Shown here in pieces: positions 1 to 11,100 of a stretch of DNA of 22,533 nt. Origin of the DNA: Pelargonium nanum (taxonomy: Eukaryota; Streptophyta; Magnoliopsida; Geraniales; Geraniaceae); contig JAYMTF010001567.1 in NCBI GenBank assembly GCA_036897485.1, positions 1 through 22,533 of the forward strand, read 5' to 3'. The position numbers were made by a program, and so were the translations under genes. Within the stretch, counting starts at the first letter, position 1; each line of letters opens with the position of its first letter. The notes under the pieces are model-generated. The model was not told the origin of the DNA. It did not search any database and worked only from the letters and a program-made list of their open reading frames with translations.

Positions 1-1090
1 AGAAAAGAGATTTGAACCAATGATTTTTATCACAATAATTAAAACACTCCACTATATATCTATAATTAATTATTTTATTTTATTTTATATAATATTAATT
101 TATATAATTATTTTGCCCTCACTCACTAAACATTGTGTATCTGTCCCTGCCCACAACTCAAAATCCTACCCCGACCCTACATTTTGACAGCTCTAACCTC
201 AACTAAATTATTAGTTGAAACTAAAAAAAAAAGTAGATCAGGGTGGACACTTCATGCTCACGAAATCCATTTGAGCGAGTATGAATCTTAATATATGAGG
301 TGACATCACATCACTTACATGGTTGAGTCTCGATCACTTGCCGAACTGGATGAGCCACTAGCATGTGATGCATTCGTGAAGTCTTGCATGATGATTTTTA
401 TGGTGAAAACAAAGGGTAATATATATTGTAGCATGACAATAAGCCTGCGTTATCAAATATAATTACTAAGTTGGCCAATCTATGAGTAATTTGAGTTAAG
501 AGATTTTATGAAGATTCTTTTGTTTCTTTTGTTATATTGCGTTTTGTATTGTTAAGTATTTATTTCAACTAACACCCTTACATGATTATGTCAATATATT
601 CATAAAGTTATTTCATTTAGAAAGAGTTCGTTCAATTCAAGCATTAAATAAACATAAACTCTTTCAAATTTCAAGGGATGCCAAATATATTTAATGTCGT
701 GTTTTATTAGAATTTGCAACTCACTCTAAGAGTCTAAGGTCATCTTAACAATGTGTAAAACATAAACACATTATTTAGTTTTGTAAAACAAAATTTTACT
801 CATAAATTTAAGAAAAATGGTAAATATTCTACAAATTTATGAATTAAACATACATGTCGCGAATACCACATCATCAATAAACGATGAAAATAAATATAAA
901 TACGAATTATAATGTTTTACGAAATTCACAAGTACCATTTTCATGAATTTGTAGTATAAAATGTCCAATTTATTATAATACTCAACACATTGTCTCATAT
1001 ATGGACAACTTTTGAGACAATCAATGTTACTCTAAAATCTAAATATAATACATAAATTGATGCCCGAAATCAAAATATTAAACTATGATA
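1..1090. other. AT-rich intergenic region upstream of the MOM1-like gene
   Basis: This stretch is AT-rich, with no open reading frame of useful length on either strand and no recognisable conserved protein. It is probably intergenic sequence with decayed repeats. The only structure I can support is the inverted repeat at 826-957, listed separately. Confidence 0.6.
826..957. repeat. Imperfect inverted repeat, possible MITE remnant
   Basis: The arm at 826-843 (ATTCTACAAATTTATGAA) matches the reverse complement of the arm at 940-957 at 16 of 18 positions, with about 96 bases between. Similarity fades but may extend slightly outward. The size and AT-rich interior fit a small non-autonomous DNA transposon (MITE). 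I could not identify a target-site duplication or a family, so this stays tentative. Confidence 0.35.
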
Positions 1091-1162
1091 ATTAGTGCCT
1101 GTTTTAACTTTTAAGACCAACTTCAATTTCCAAAATAACCAGTCAACGGACACGGAGGCACC

Positions 1163-1255
1163 GCCACGTCACTCCCCCATTTCCATTACGTGGCGACAAA
1201 TGATTGGCACATTGCTCCCCATACTGTTTCACTGCCACCGGACTCGCTATATAAA
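1163..1255 (+). promoter_or_regulatory. Probable core and proximal promoter of the MOM1-like gene
   Basis: A TATA box TATATAAA lies at 1248-1255. Upstream are an inverted CCAAT box (ATTGG at 1203-1207) and two ACGT-core elements, GCCACGTC at 1163-1170 and ACGTGGC at 1188-1194, which resemble G-box/ABRE-like bZIP sites. The region is much more GC-rich than its surroundings. The TATA spacing predicts transcription starting near 1280. This is motif-based inference only. Confidence 0.55.
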
Positions 1256-1279
1256 CCCAGGCACAGCTGCGCACAAACC

Positions 1280-2134
1280 GGAAATGTAAAAACTAAAAAG
1301 CAATTTCAGTGAATTCACTTTACTTTTTGCCATTTCCAGTAACGTCGTTTCGGTTCCATCAACAATCCACACACAGACCTAAGGAGAAGCAAAAAATCAC
1401 TGTAAGCTTCTCCGATCGTCCATGGAAATTTGATACTCATGCTCATTGCTTTGCTTAAATGCTTGCATTTTTGTTGTCGTAGCTCTTGCATGTCACAACT
1501 TTATATGTAGCTTTGTGTTGTGTGTTAGCGTTTTTTTATTTTCCTTGTGGTACTGTTTGGCTGCTGAGAAAATTTGTTAGGTACGAAAAACATGCGTGTT
1601 TGTGTGATATATCATGTATTTACTGCGGACAATGTTTTGTTGAAGTTTTTTGTTTATTTATTGCTTAAAGTTGTACTCTATGCATAAAGTTAATATTTCC
1701 TTTTCCTTTTCATAAAAATAAAAGATGTCATGATTCGACATTGATTCTCTTTATGATATTTTTTTGGCATTTTTTAAATAATGTTTATGTACGTTTTTTT
1801 GAAGTATTGATGTTGTCGTTGTTGATGGAACTGTTGTTTTGAGGCTTATGATTCAGATAACCAGATTAACACTTGGAATTTGGCTCAAATGATAGTATAA
1901 GTTAGCTTTAGTATGTGATATGATAAGTAATTGTTGTATAGATTTGTGAAAATGTGTGGTGGTATCTTTAGTACATGTAAATTTAACTATGTTCGGTTCG
2001 TAACATGGTTCATTGCAGAAGTGGTTATGATCTTTTTAGTTTAATGGATAATAGTTTTTTGTTTTAATTTGTTTTATTCTCAGACTAAATTCTGATTTCT
2101 TGGCCTATTTGTGACTACGTGCAGTTGTCTGAAT
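1280..2134 (+). other. 5' leader of the MOM1-like gene, split by a leader intron
   Basis: A non-coding first exon runs from about 1280 to 1401 and ends at a good donor (ATCACT|GTAAGC). A T-rich 723-base intron (1402-2124) follows, ending in GTGCAG. Ten more leader bases precede the ATG at 2135. The only ATG near the start of the leader (1284-1286) is followed at once by TAA. No upstream reading frame continues into the coding region. The exact start of transcription is not visible. Confidence 0.55.
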
Positions 2135-5100
2135 ATGGAAAATGGGAATGGGAATGGAAATGCCTGTGGAGTTGAAGAGGATGGTAATGGCAGCTTAAAG
2201 GTCAGTTGTACTAATGATGCTGGTTCAACTGCTCTGGACTTTGCAAATACAGGTTCAAATTGTTCAAAAAGCTCAACTAGGAAATTACCTGTGAAGAAAT
2301 TGATTTTATTAAGCCCTCCAAGCAGAGGAAAAAAGTGGCAACTCAAGGAGTGGGTTCGAACTCGATATAAGATGTCACATAAGAGAACTGAGAAGCAAAA
2401 GATGCTAGGTGCTCTGAGAAGGTCTTCGAAGCATGAATCTCATTTCTTTTCAAGCTTTTCAGTGTTAAACAAATCTGAGAAAGGTTCGAGTGCCTTGGGT
2501 ATTGGAGGAAAAATAGTGAAGTTAAAGAAGAATGAGAAACTGGATACCAGCGAACAGAGCAGGAACAAAAGGAAGGAAGTGGAGCCCAAGAGTGGAGCTC
2601 ACAAAAGGACAAGACTTGATGCCCGCGCTTATATAAGTTTTTTCAGACCAAAGCAAAGCAAGTCGGAGGTGTCAGGTCAAATTTGTTGTCTTTCTTCTAT
2701 GAAGTATATATTATTCACATGGTGGGCTCCACTTCAATTTCTTCTCTTATGTCACACAAGAAAGAAATTGAAGTGAAGTAATGAATTTGTATAGATATCA
2801 TTATAACCATTCATATTTTGATGTATCAATGTCTATTCTGTGCTAACACTTGCATTCATAAGTCACATCTATATTTGGGCAAGCATCTCAGGTTGTTAAT
2901 TTGACATTTTGTTTTATGACCTGATCATAGAGTTTATGCTGGGGAAGAGGGAAGACCAGTCACAAGGGGTTGGCAATGTTACTCATGCAATTGATTTTGA
3001 AGAAGCCAAGGACAGGGTTGGCGATGATTGCTTCTCAAGTCCTAAAAGACAAAGGTAACCAGCCACCTTTTGCTGTTTCAAAAATTTAGCGTCAACTTAT
3101 GTGCTTGCTGTTTGAATATTATGAACCTAAATGCAAAGTTATGCCCATTGAAGTTTATGAGAATCATGAAGGCTAATGGTCTTTATTGTCTTTATTTTTA
3201 CTGTTATACTTGCATGTTGCGTAATTGACTTTTCTTATTTAGAAATTGAGATCAGAGCACCGTTATGTGCACAATTTGATCTGGGGTGAATTTGATATTT
3301 GACTGATAGTGAAAGTAATAGGAATCTGATTTTTAATTAAAATCTGCATGATCTTGAAATTTTCATGTACAAGATCTACACGGAACAGTGCATTATACTC
3401 AATCAGATTTGCCATGTGTATCCTTTGTTCCATTTTGTTTTAATAAGAAGCACATTTTTGTTACAGCATTTTTCATGATGTATTGTGCGTTCCGTTCGAG
3501 AATGGTTGTCTTCTAACTATTTTTCTTGAACTATTAATGTATGTATTTGTAAGATGACTTCACTTTTTCTAACTTGCCACTGTCAGTTGTCCTGCATCCG
3601 GCCTCTAGATGATACGACTAATTCGTTTTTTTATATTTGAAAACAAGAAAAACATTTGTTACAATTGAGACATCAGATATAATGTTGATTATTATGACAA
3701 CCAGTAAGTATAACATTGCTTTCTATCTTTGCAGTGTGGATTTTGCTTTGAAACATGAAGCAGAATCGAGTGATGGGTTGTGTAACATCTCTATTGCTAA
3801 GGTATTTCTGATGGTCACAATTCTACATCTTTTGTTCTCTCCTTTGTTTCCTTCTTGGTGGTTGCTAATTCATTTTTTTTATCAATTGATAAACTTTTAG
3901 CCAGACATCCTTTTCCTTTCCAACTAGTTGTTGGTTATTAATCCTAATGTTGTGGCTTTGGAGAGTATGTATTGTAGAAATGTGCATCATCCCGTCACAT
4001 TGGAACTAGGCAAGGAACCGGGAATATTTGGACTTAACCTAAAACACTTGTGTATTCATTGTTCTTGGGAGATCCGCCAAAAAAGAAAAATCACACTACG
4101 TGGGATTAGCACAAATTTTTTGAGTTCCCCTACCCCCACTCCCTAACACGTGTAGTTTTAATCTTATATTTTGTTTTGAAAACTGAACATCCTTGAGTGA
4201 ATTTGATTACCTGATAGATTGCCCTTTCTCCTTCTGGATTAAATGACATGAAGAAATGGCTTTTTTTTCTTTTTTTCTTTTCCAGATGGTCCATTGGTGG
4301 ATTTTTTGTTTTTTGTTTTTGAAAAAATGATACCTCTCCCAAAAGTAATAGCAGTATCACACTTTACCTCCTAAGTCTGGTCACAAGATGAAATGTGTGA
4401 ATCTTGTAGCTGGTATATATTGCCACGAAATTTCTATCTGTATGCATTTTGTGATAATCTTGTTCTAGTGGGACATGTCTCTATTATAGAATTGGTTTGA
4501 GTTACATTTTTGTTTGTAATGTTCGTATCTTCATAGAATGTATAATCTTGTTGAATTCTTCTCTGATTAGATTGGACTTCTGGAATTGAGTTTCTGATTT
4601 CTAAGAAATTTTCCACTGAAGTAAATCTCATGCTTTTGAACTATCATACCTTTTGGACATTTATCTTTGACTAATGATGTTGGGTATTCATTTTAGGGTG
4701 ATTGTGATCAACCATCCAGGTCAATAAGTCCTCTGAAGTATGAGGCTGCAGTAAATGGGGCGGAGGGGAGTCTACTAGCTATAGAAGACGTAGGTTGCTT
4801 CATTCTCTTGCTATTGTGGTATTTTTGGTGCTTCATATCTTAAAAATTATTTCATGCCCATTTTTTTATAGTTCCACGTAAATGTTCTATCTTTCAAACA
4901 AAAGTGCTATTTAGTAAACTATATCGTACTTTTGACACATTTCTTAAGAAAATAGTTTATTGCTAACCTGTTTTGTTTTGCTCATGAGAGCATTTTCTTT
5001 ATATAAATGTTTTTTTTTTCCTATTACTACCTTTTCCTTTGAAGTCCTTACTTATCTTTTTTGTTATTCATCACTACAGCATGGAGTGGAACTTCAGTCT

Positions 5101-8100
5101 AAGCTTAGCATGGAACTGGAAGAAGACTATGTCGATAATGCACTGCACAAGAATTCATATTTAGAAAGTAAAACTGATAACAAAGATGACACATGTGCAT
5201 TTTGCATGCTTGGTGGAAATCTCATGTAAGTTACCTAATTCTTTTTTGCTTCTCAGAACAACCGTATATGCCTAATACAATATGAATATATGGGGTAAGA
5301 AGAGACTACACACTTTGAAGAGTGTTGATCTTTTATCTTTTCTAATTACGTTTACCTTGATGGCTTCACTGTTAAGAACTTAATTTCTTTTTTTTTTCTG
5401 GGATCTAGAAACTCCCATCTTAATCGTACTTTGCACTTGAAGTTCAATGAAACTACATATAATAATACTAAGTATCCTATCTTTAAATGAAAAGGTAAAG
5501 TAGTTTATTGAGAGGTATGGCTTTTACAACAAATAATATTCAGAATGCTTTCTTGTATAAGCAGCAGTTTTCAGTGTTCACTTGTTCAATATCCTCTAAT
5601 ATCTTCGTACTAATATGTATGCTGCGTATATGATATGTCTTATTTTTCCTCTTTTCAATTGCAGAAGCTGTCATGGAAAAGGGTGTGCAAGGAGCTATCA
5701 TCTCTCTTGTCTTAATCCTCCTTTGAATAGTTCACCATATGGAGTCTGGCACTGTAGTTGGTGTGTTGTAAAGAAGATTGAATTGGGTGTGCATTCTGTG
5801 TCTCAAGCAGAGTCCATCTGGGATGTCAGAGAAATAGTCTTAGACAATGAAGGTACGAGTAATAGTATTTTAACATCTAAATGAACTATTTTGCCTATTT
5901 TCCTAGCACCCTCCTAATTGGTTTTTAGGGTGTATTGGAAATGTGACACTTTTGTTTAAGAATAGTTTGTTCACGGTGCCAGTAATGCAGAAGCAGAAAC
6001 AATATCTTGTGAAATACCAAGGTCTTGGTCATGTTCACAATCGTTGGGTTCCAGAAACAGAGCTGTTGCTTGAAGCTTCAAAGCTTGTTGCAAAGTTCAG
6101 GAGAAAGCAGGTAAGTATTTATACTCATGAAAAGGACACAGATGCTTTTATTTGAAAATATTTATGATTTCTAAATTATTATCCAGGACATTAGGTGGAG
6201 AACAGAATGGACCGTGCCAGACCGTTTGCTACAGAAAAGATTGTTATCATTTCCAGCAACTGATGACAAATATTGTCACACGCAAAACAATAAAATTTCA
6301 GACTGCCATTGTGAGTGGCTTGTTAAGTGGACTGGCCTTGGTTATGAGCATGCTACATGGGAGCTAGAGAATGCTTCATTTTTAAGGTCGCCTGAAGCTA
6401 AGAAGCTCATGATGGAGCATGTAAATCGTCATGAGAGGGCAGAAAAAATGTCAAGCTCTTGTACTGCAGACAAGGTGTTTTAATCATTTGACCAAATATG
6501 AGAACTATTTTTGATTGCTTGCTCCATCTTCATCTTTCAATTGCTTTAAGTATTTCATTAACTTTGCATGGCTTTTTGTACTATGACTCTAAATTTCGAT
6601 CATGAGCTGTTTGTTGTGAGGGAGTCTCTTTGTAAAAGTGTTATTGATAAATTTATATATACCTTCAGAGTTCTGATAGGCATTTCAGTGGAGAGCCAGA
6701 TTGCTATACATTGGTCAAAAATATGTTAGATGAACTCAGGAGCCCATGACTGTGGAAACATGAAGAGTCTGTTGATTTTCTTTCAAGTTTGTGTTGAGAA
6801 TTATTATTTGGACATTTAAGGGATGTCAATTACAGTAGGTAGTAAATGTTGTTAGACACAAACTGAGTAGTGCCCAGATAATCTTCATAAGAATTCCAAA
6901 GAAATATTCTCAAGGTGACATGATATTTTATTTTAAATCTTTTAACTTTTGGGCTCTTAGTGGAATGAAAATTGCAGTGAACTCCACACTTAAAATAAGA
7001 GCGGAAATTCCTTTCCTTACCTACAGGCTACAGTTGCCCCTCCACAAGCCACTTTCTTTCTTACTTTACCATGCTTCCGGTTGTTCTTTTCCATTATTGG
7101 TCTGACACCATCTCATACTCCTGTCCTCATGCAACTCATGTATGACATTGAAATTTCTCTTACCTTGGGCATTCATAATAGTATCCTCATTTGATTGAAG
7201 ATGCTTGTTGTTACCTGCATGTAATGTCTATGGATGCGGTTAAGTAAAGAGTTACCATGACTGCAGGGGACGAAAGGTGCCTTTTCTGATCTATCAGACT
7301 TGTCGGTCGGAGTTTCGCTGGGAGTACATGCCCATCATCTAAGTTATGTGAACAAGCTTTGTGAATATTGGCACAAGAGCAAGAATGCTGTTGTCATTGA
7401 TGACCATGTGAACCAGGTAAATTGGTGCTTATCAAATCATCTTGTTCATTTTGTTTGCTTTCTTTCTAGGATTTTTTTGTATGCTTTTCATTTTACGAAT
7501 GATGATATAATAGGTATGAACCAATTGTTAATGTAAATACCAAATCTTCTGCATTCGGGAGAGGATAATTATGCCAAAGCAACGGAATTTTGTCAGTAGA
7601 TATCTGTCTATACTTGTGCTGACCATGCATGATGCATTCAATCTGACCAAATTCCAAATATGATCTGGCATTTGAGTTATGGCTCTAGAGAAGGTCCTAT
7701 TGGTAATATCTAGTAGGATGATCTGCAAAATGTTGTGGTACTAAAAACCTGTGTAGTATTTGAGGTTGAGTACTTCCTCAGTTTTAATACATGAACTTCC
7801 TGGTTATATATAATATACATATATCTAAACAACAGTGCGAATGGCTAAGTCTGTGTGTGCTGTGCTGATCCGTGCATGATGCGCTCCATCTGACAAAAGT
7901 CGAAATATAACTTGGCATTTGAATGAGTCCTAGTGGTGCTCTTATTATTTGTATCCTAAGTAGGGTGGCTTCAGAATTTTCTGGTTTTAAAAACCAGTGC
8001 ATTTTTTTTAGGTTAAGTTCTTTCTCAGGTAAGCTCATCTTATAGGATATAATATGCATGCAAACAAAATTCGAAGCAGCCATTGCTCTGCTGATTTTTA

Positions 8101-11100
8101 AGCACTTCTCTCTCAGAATTTATATTCAAATATTTGTTTCTGGTCTTTTTTTTAAATATATAATTTGAGGTGTTAATCTCTTTGCATATTTTTTCGTTTG
8201 CTGCCCGTGTTATAAACCCACAATGTTTATCTTCCATATATCCTTGTTCCATATTAATCTTCTGTTGTGTGCTAGTACTCAATCTGGACCTTTTTCTAAT
8301 CATGTCAATATCCAAAATGCCAAGAGTTGCTTAACATAAACAAGTGCTTCAGAAGAAAGTGACTGGTAATGGATTCGCTTTGCAGGAGAGGATCACGACC
8401 GCAATCTTATTTCTTTTATCTTTGCGGTTAGATGCTTGGAGGCCCTTTCTCATCATCTCAACTTCTGCTGCTCTTTCTGTGTGGGAAACTGAGTTCTCAC
8501 GTTTGGCACCATCAGCCAATGTTGTAGTTTATGAGGGGAATGCAGAAACTCGCAGTAGTATCAGGACTTTTGAGTTTTATAATGAAGGTGGTGATACAAT
8601 GTTTGAAATACTCCTATCATCTTCAGATGCTGTTGTTAAGGTATTTTTCTTAACTCTTAAAGCTCCTTGAAATGAGTGTCTTGTGCATATCTAACTAGAC
8701 CAACTTTCAGAATACACACATACACATTAGATTAATTTCTCTTTTTGATCACATTAAAAAAATAAAAATCTATTTTGGGGTTTCATAGTCAAATATTGAA
8801 GTCAGTAATACAAGAAGTAATATTCATCAGCCTTTTGCACCAATATTACCTTCTCTGTATTGTTTCAGGATATGGAAGAACTGGAATGCATTGGTTGGGA
8901 AGCAATAGTCATTGATGAATGCCAACGCCCTAGTATATCAAAACATTTTAAGAAGTTTGAGATGCTATCTGCTAAGATGAGGCTGCTTCTTGTTTGTGGT
9001 CAAGTAAAGGTATAGCTAGTTAAGTAATTCATGTTTTATAGTTCATACCACAAAATCTTAAACTTGACTTTTTCACTATCAATATTCCAGGACTGTGCAA
9101 TCGATTATCTAAATTTTCTTTCCCTCCTTGATGATGAGTTTGATGGGACAAAAACTGATGGTATTAAGATGAACTCCAGTGCCAAGACTTCTGAACTGAA
9201 AAAAAGATTGTCGCGGTATATCGCGTTTGAGGGCAAGTCAAGCTCTCCTAAGTTTGTAGAATATTGGATTCCTGTGCAGCTTTCCAATGTGCAACTTGAG
9301 CAGTACTGTGCTACGCTGCTTTCAAACTCAGTATTTCTCTGCTCGCACTCGAAGAATGGTGATTCCCTTCGTGAAGTTGTTCAATCAATCAAGAAGGTCA
9401 GACCTAATTACTACACTCTTGTACAGGAGTTGGCTGGTCTGCATACTATTTCATTAGTTTTATCCCCACAACTATTTTGGTAGTTATTCATTATAATAAC
9501 ATCTTTCGTGTTTCTTTGCAGTGCTGCGATCACCCTTATCTATTGGATCAGGCTCTCCAAGGCTTTGTGACAAAAGGTCTTCCTATTGAAAAGTATTTAG
9601 AAGTTGGAATAGAAGCTAGTGGAAAACTGCAACTTCTTGATAAGATCCTTTCAGAAATAAAAAAACTTAGTTTGAGAGTTGTGATCATCTTTCAGGTATT
9701 CTTGTTTGTTATGCATTTTTTCTGGGTGTATGGATTGAGTTTCTGGAACTTCAGTGGACTATGAGCATCCACTGTCGTGCCAAAGTGTGTTATTTCGCGT
9801 TCTTTCAATGTAGGATACATACCATGTTAAACTTTACTCCAACCCCAAAACTTAAGTTGTTAGGTGGAGGACCCGACTTGTATATCAAGTGGTCATTGAC
9901 TTCGCATTCCTTCAATGTGGGATACGTTGACAATTGTTAATACTTAATACTTAGGCTACTTACTAGAAGGATGTAGCCAAAATGATTTTATTCACATGTA
10001 GCAAGAGTTGTCTGAATCTTCATTTTTAAATCTCCTTAATCAGATGGTTCAGATGAAAATATTTACGGGGTTGGAACTTGGGAGTGTAGACAAGGTAATC
10101 TAGGTGACACAAATGAATTTTTATGCAATATGTGTAAAAACATGAAAGATACAAATTAATTTTGAAAAGCCTCACTCCCCTATTTCTAACACCATTTTCT
10201 TGTTCCCTCACTGAAAGCATTTCTCTTTTTGTTCTGCCTCTTCTTCACCATATAATTTACTTAACTCTCACAGCACATCAGCTAACCTTTCTATGATAGT
10301 TCATCAGTTTATGAAATGCCCTTATTTAAGTTTACCATTTTATGGACACTAATATAACAGTCAATTGGTGGTTCTGTACGGGAATCTGTTGGAGACATAT
10401 TGGACGACTTTGTTCGACAGAGATTTGGTAATGATTCTTATGTACGCATTGACGGTGGAGGTTTCCTCCGTTCATCAAAGAAGCAAGCAGCCCTGAACAT
10501 GTTTAACGATAAAAGGAATGAGAAGTTCATATTCTTGCTTGAAAATCGTGCCTGTCTTCCCAGCATCAAGCTATCAGCAGTGGATATTGTGATTCTTTAT
10601 AATAGTGACTGGGACCCATTAAATGATATAAGATCCCTGCAGAAAATCACAATCGGATCACAGTCTGAGCATATAAAAGTGTTGCGTTTATATTCGTGTT
10701 GTACGGTGGAAGAAAAGGTTCTGATTCTTGCGAAGGAAGGTTCGACTCTAGATGGCAATATACAATACATAAACCTGAATGTTTGCCATACTATGCTAAA
10801 TTGGGGTGCTTCCTATCTATTCAATAAGCTGGATGACTTCCACAGTCGTTGTACCTCAAACTCAGGTTCAAACATGTTTTCTGAGCAGTCACTTTTAAAT
10901 GATGTGCTCTGTCAGGTGACAACCCAAGTGCTTTGCAGTGATGAAGTCGGTGAATCTGGAACCTGCTCTATCATTAGCAAAGTACAGGAAAATGGAGGGG
11001 GATATACCACAAACATTCCATTGCTGGGTGAACATGAAGTGCATACAAAGGACAATGAACCAGCTCCATTTTTCTGGAAAAATCTGCTCAGGGGAAGGCA

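Noticed and set aside
1095-1289. 64-residue open frame over the MOM1-like promoter
   Set aside because: It covers the CCAAT and TATA elements, shows no similarity I recognise, and its composition is that of promoter DNA.
6669-6748. Exon-like stretch after a CTTCAG acceptor in the intron after chromodomain 2
   Set aside because: It reads in phase for about 26 codons but then meets a stop with no usable donor, and skipping it gives a perfect phase-0 join to the next conserved exon. At most it could be an unproductive alternative exon.
10916-10917. Possible splice donor (GTCAG|GTGACA) inside the large helicase exon
   Set aside because: The reading frame continues for another 130 codons with MOM1-like sequence (PFFWKNLLRGRHPQWKF), so the exon most likely continues to 11309.
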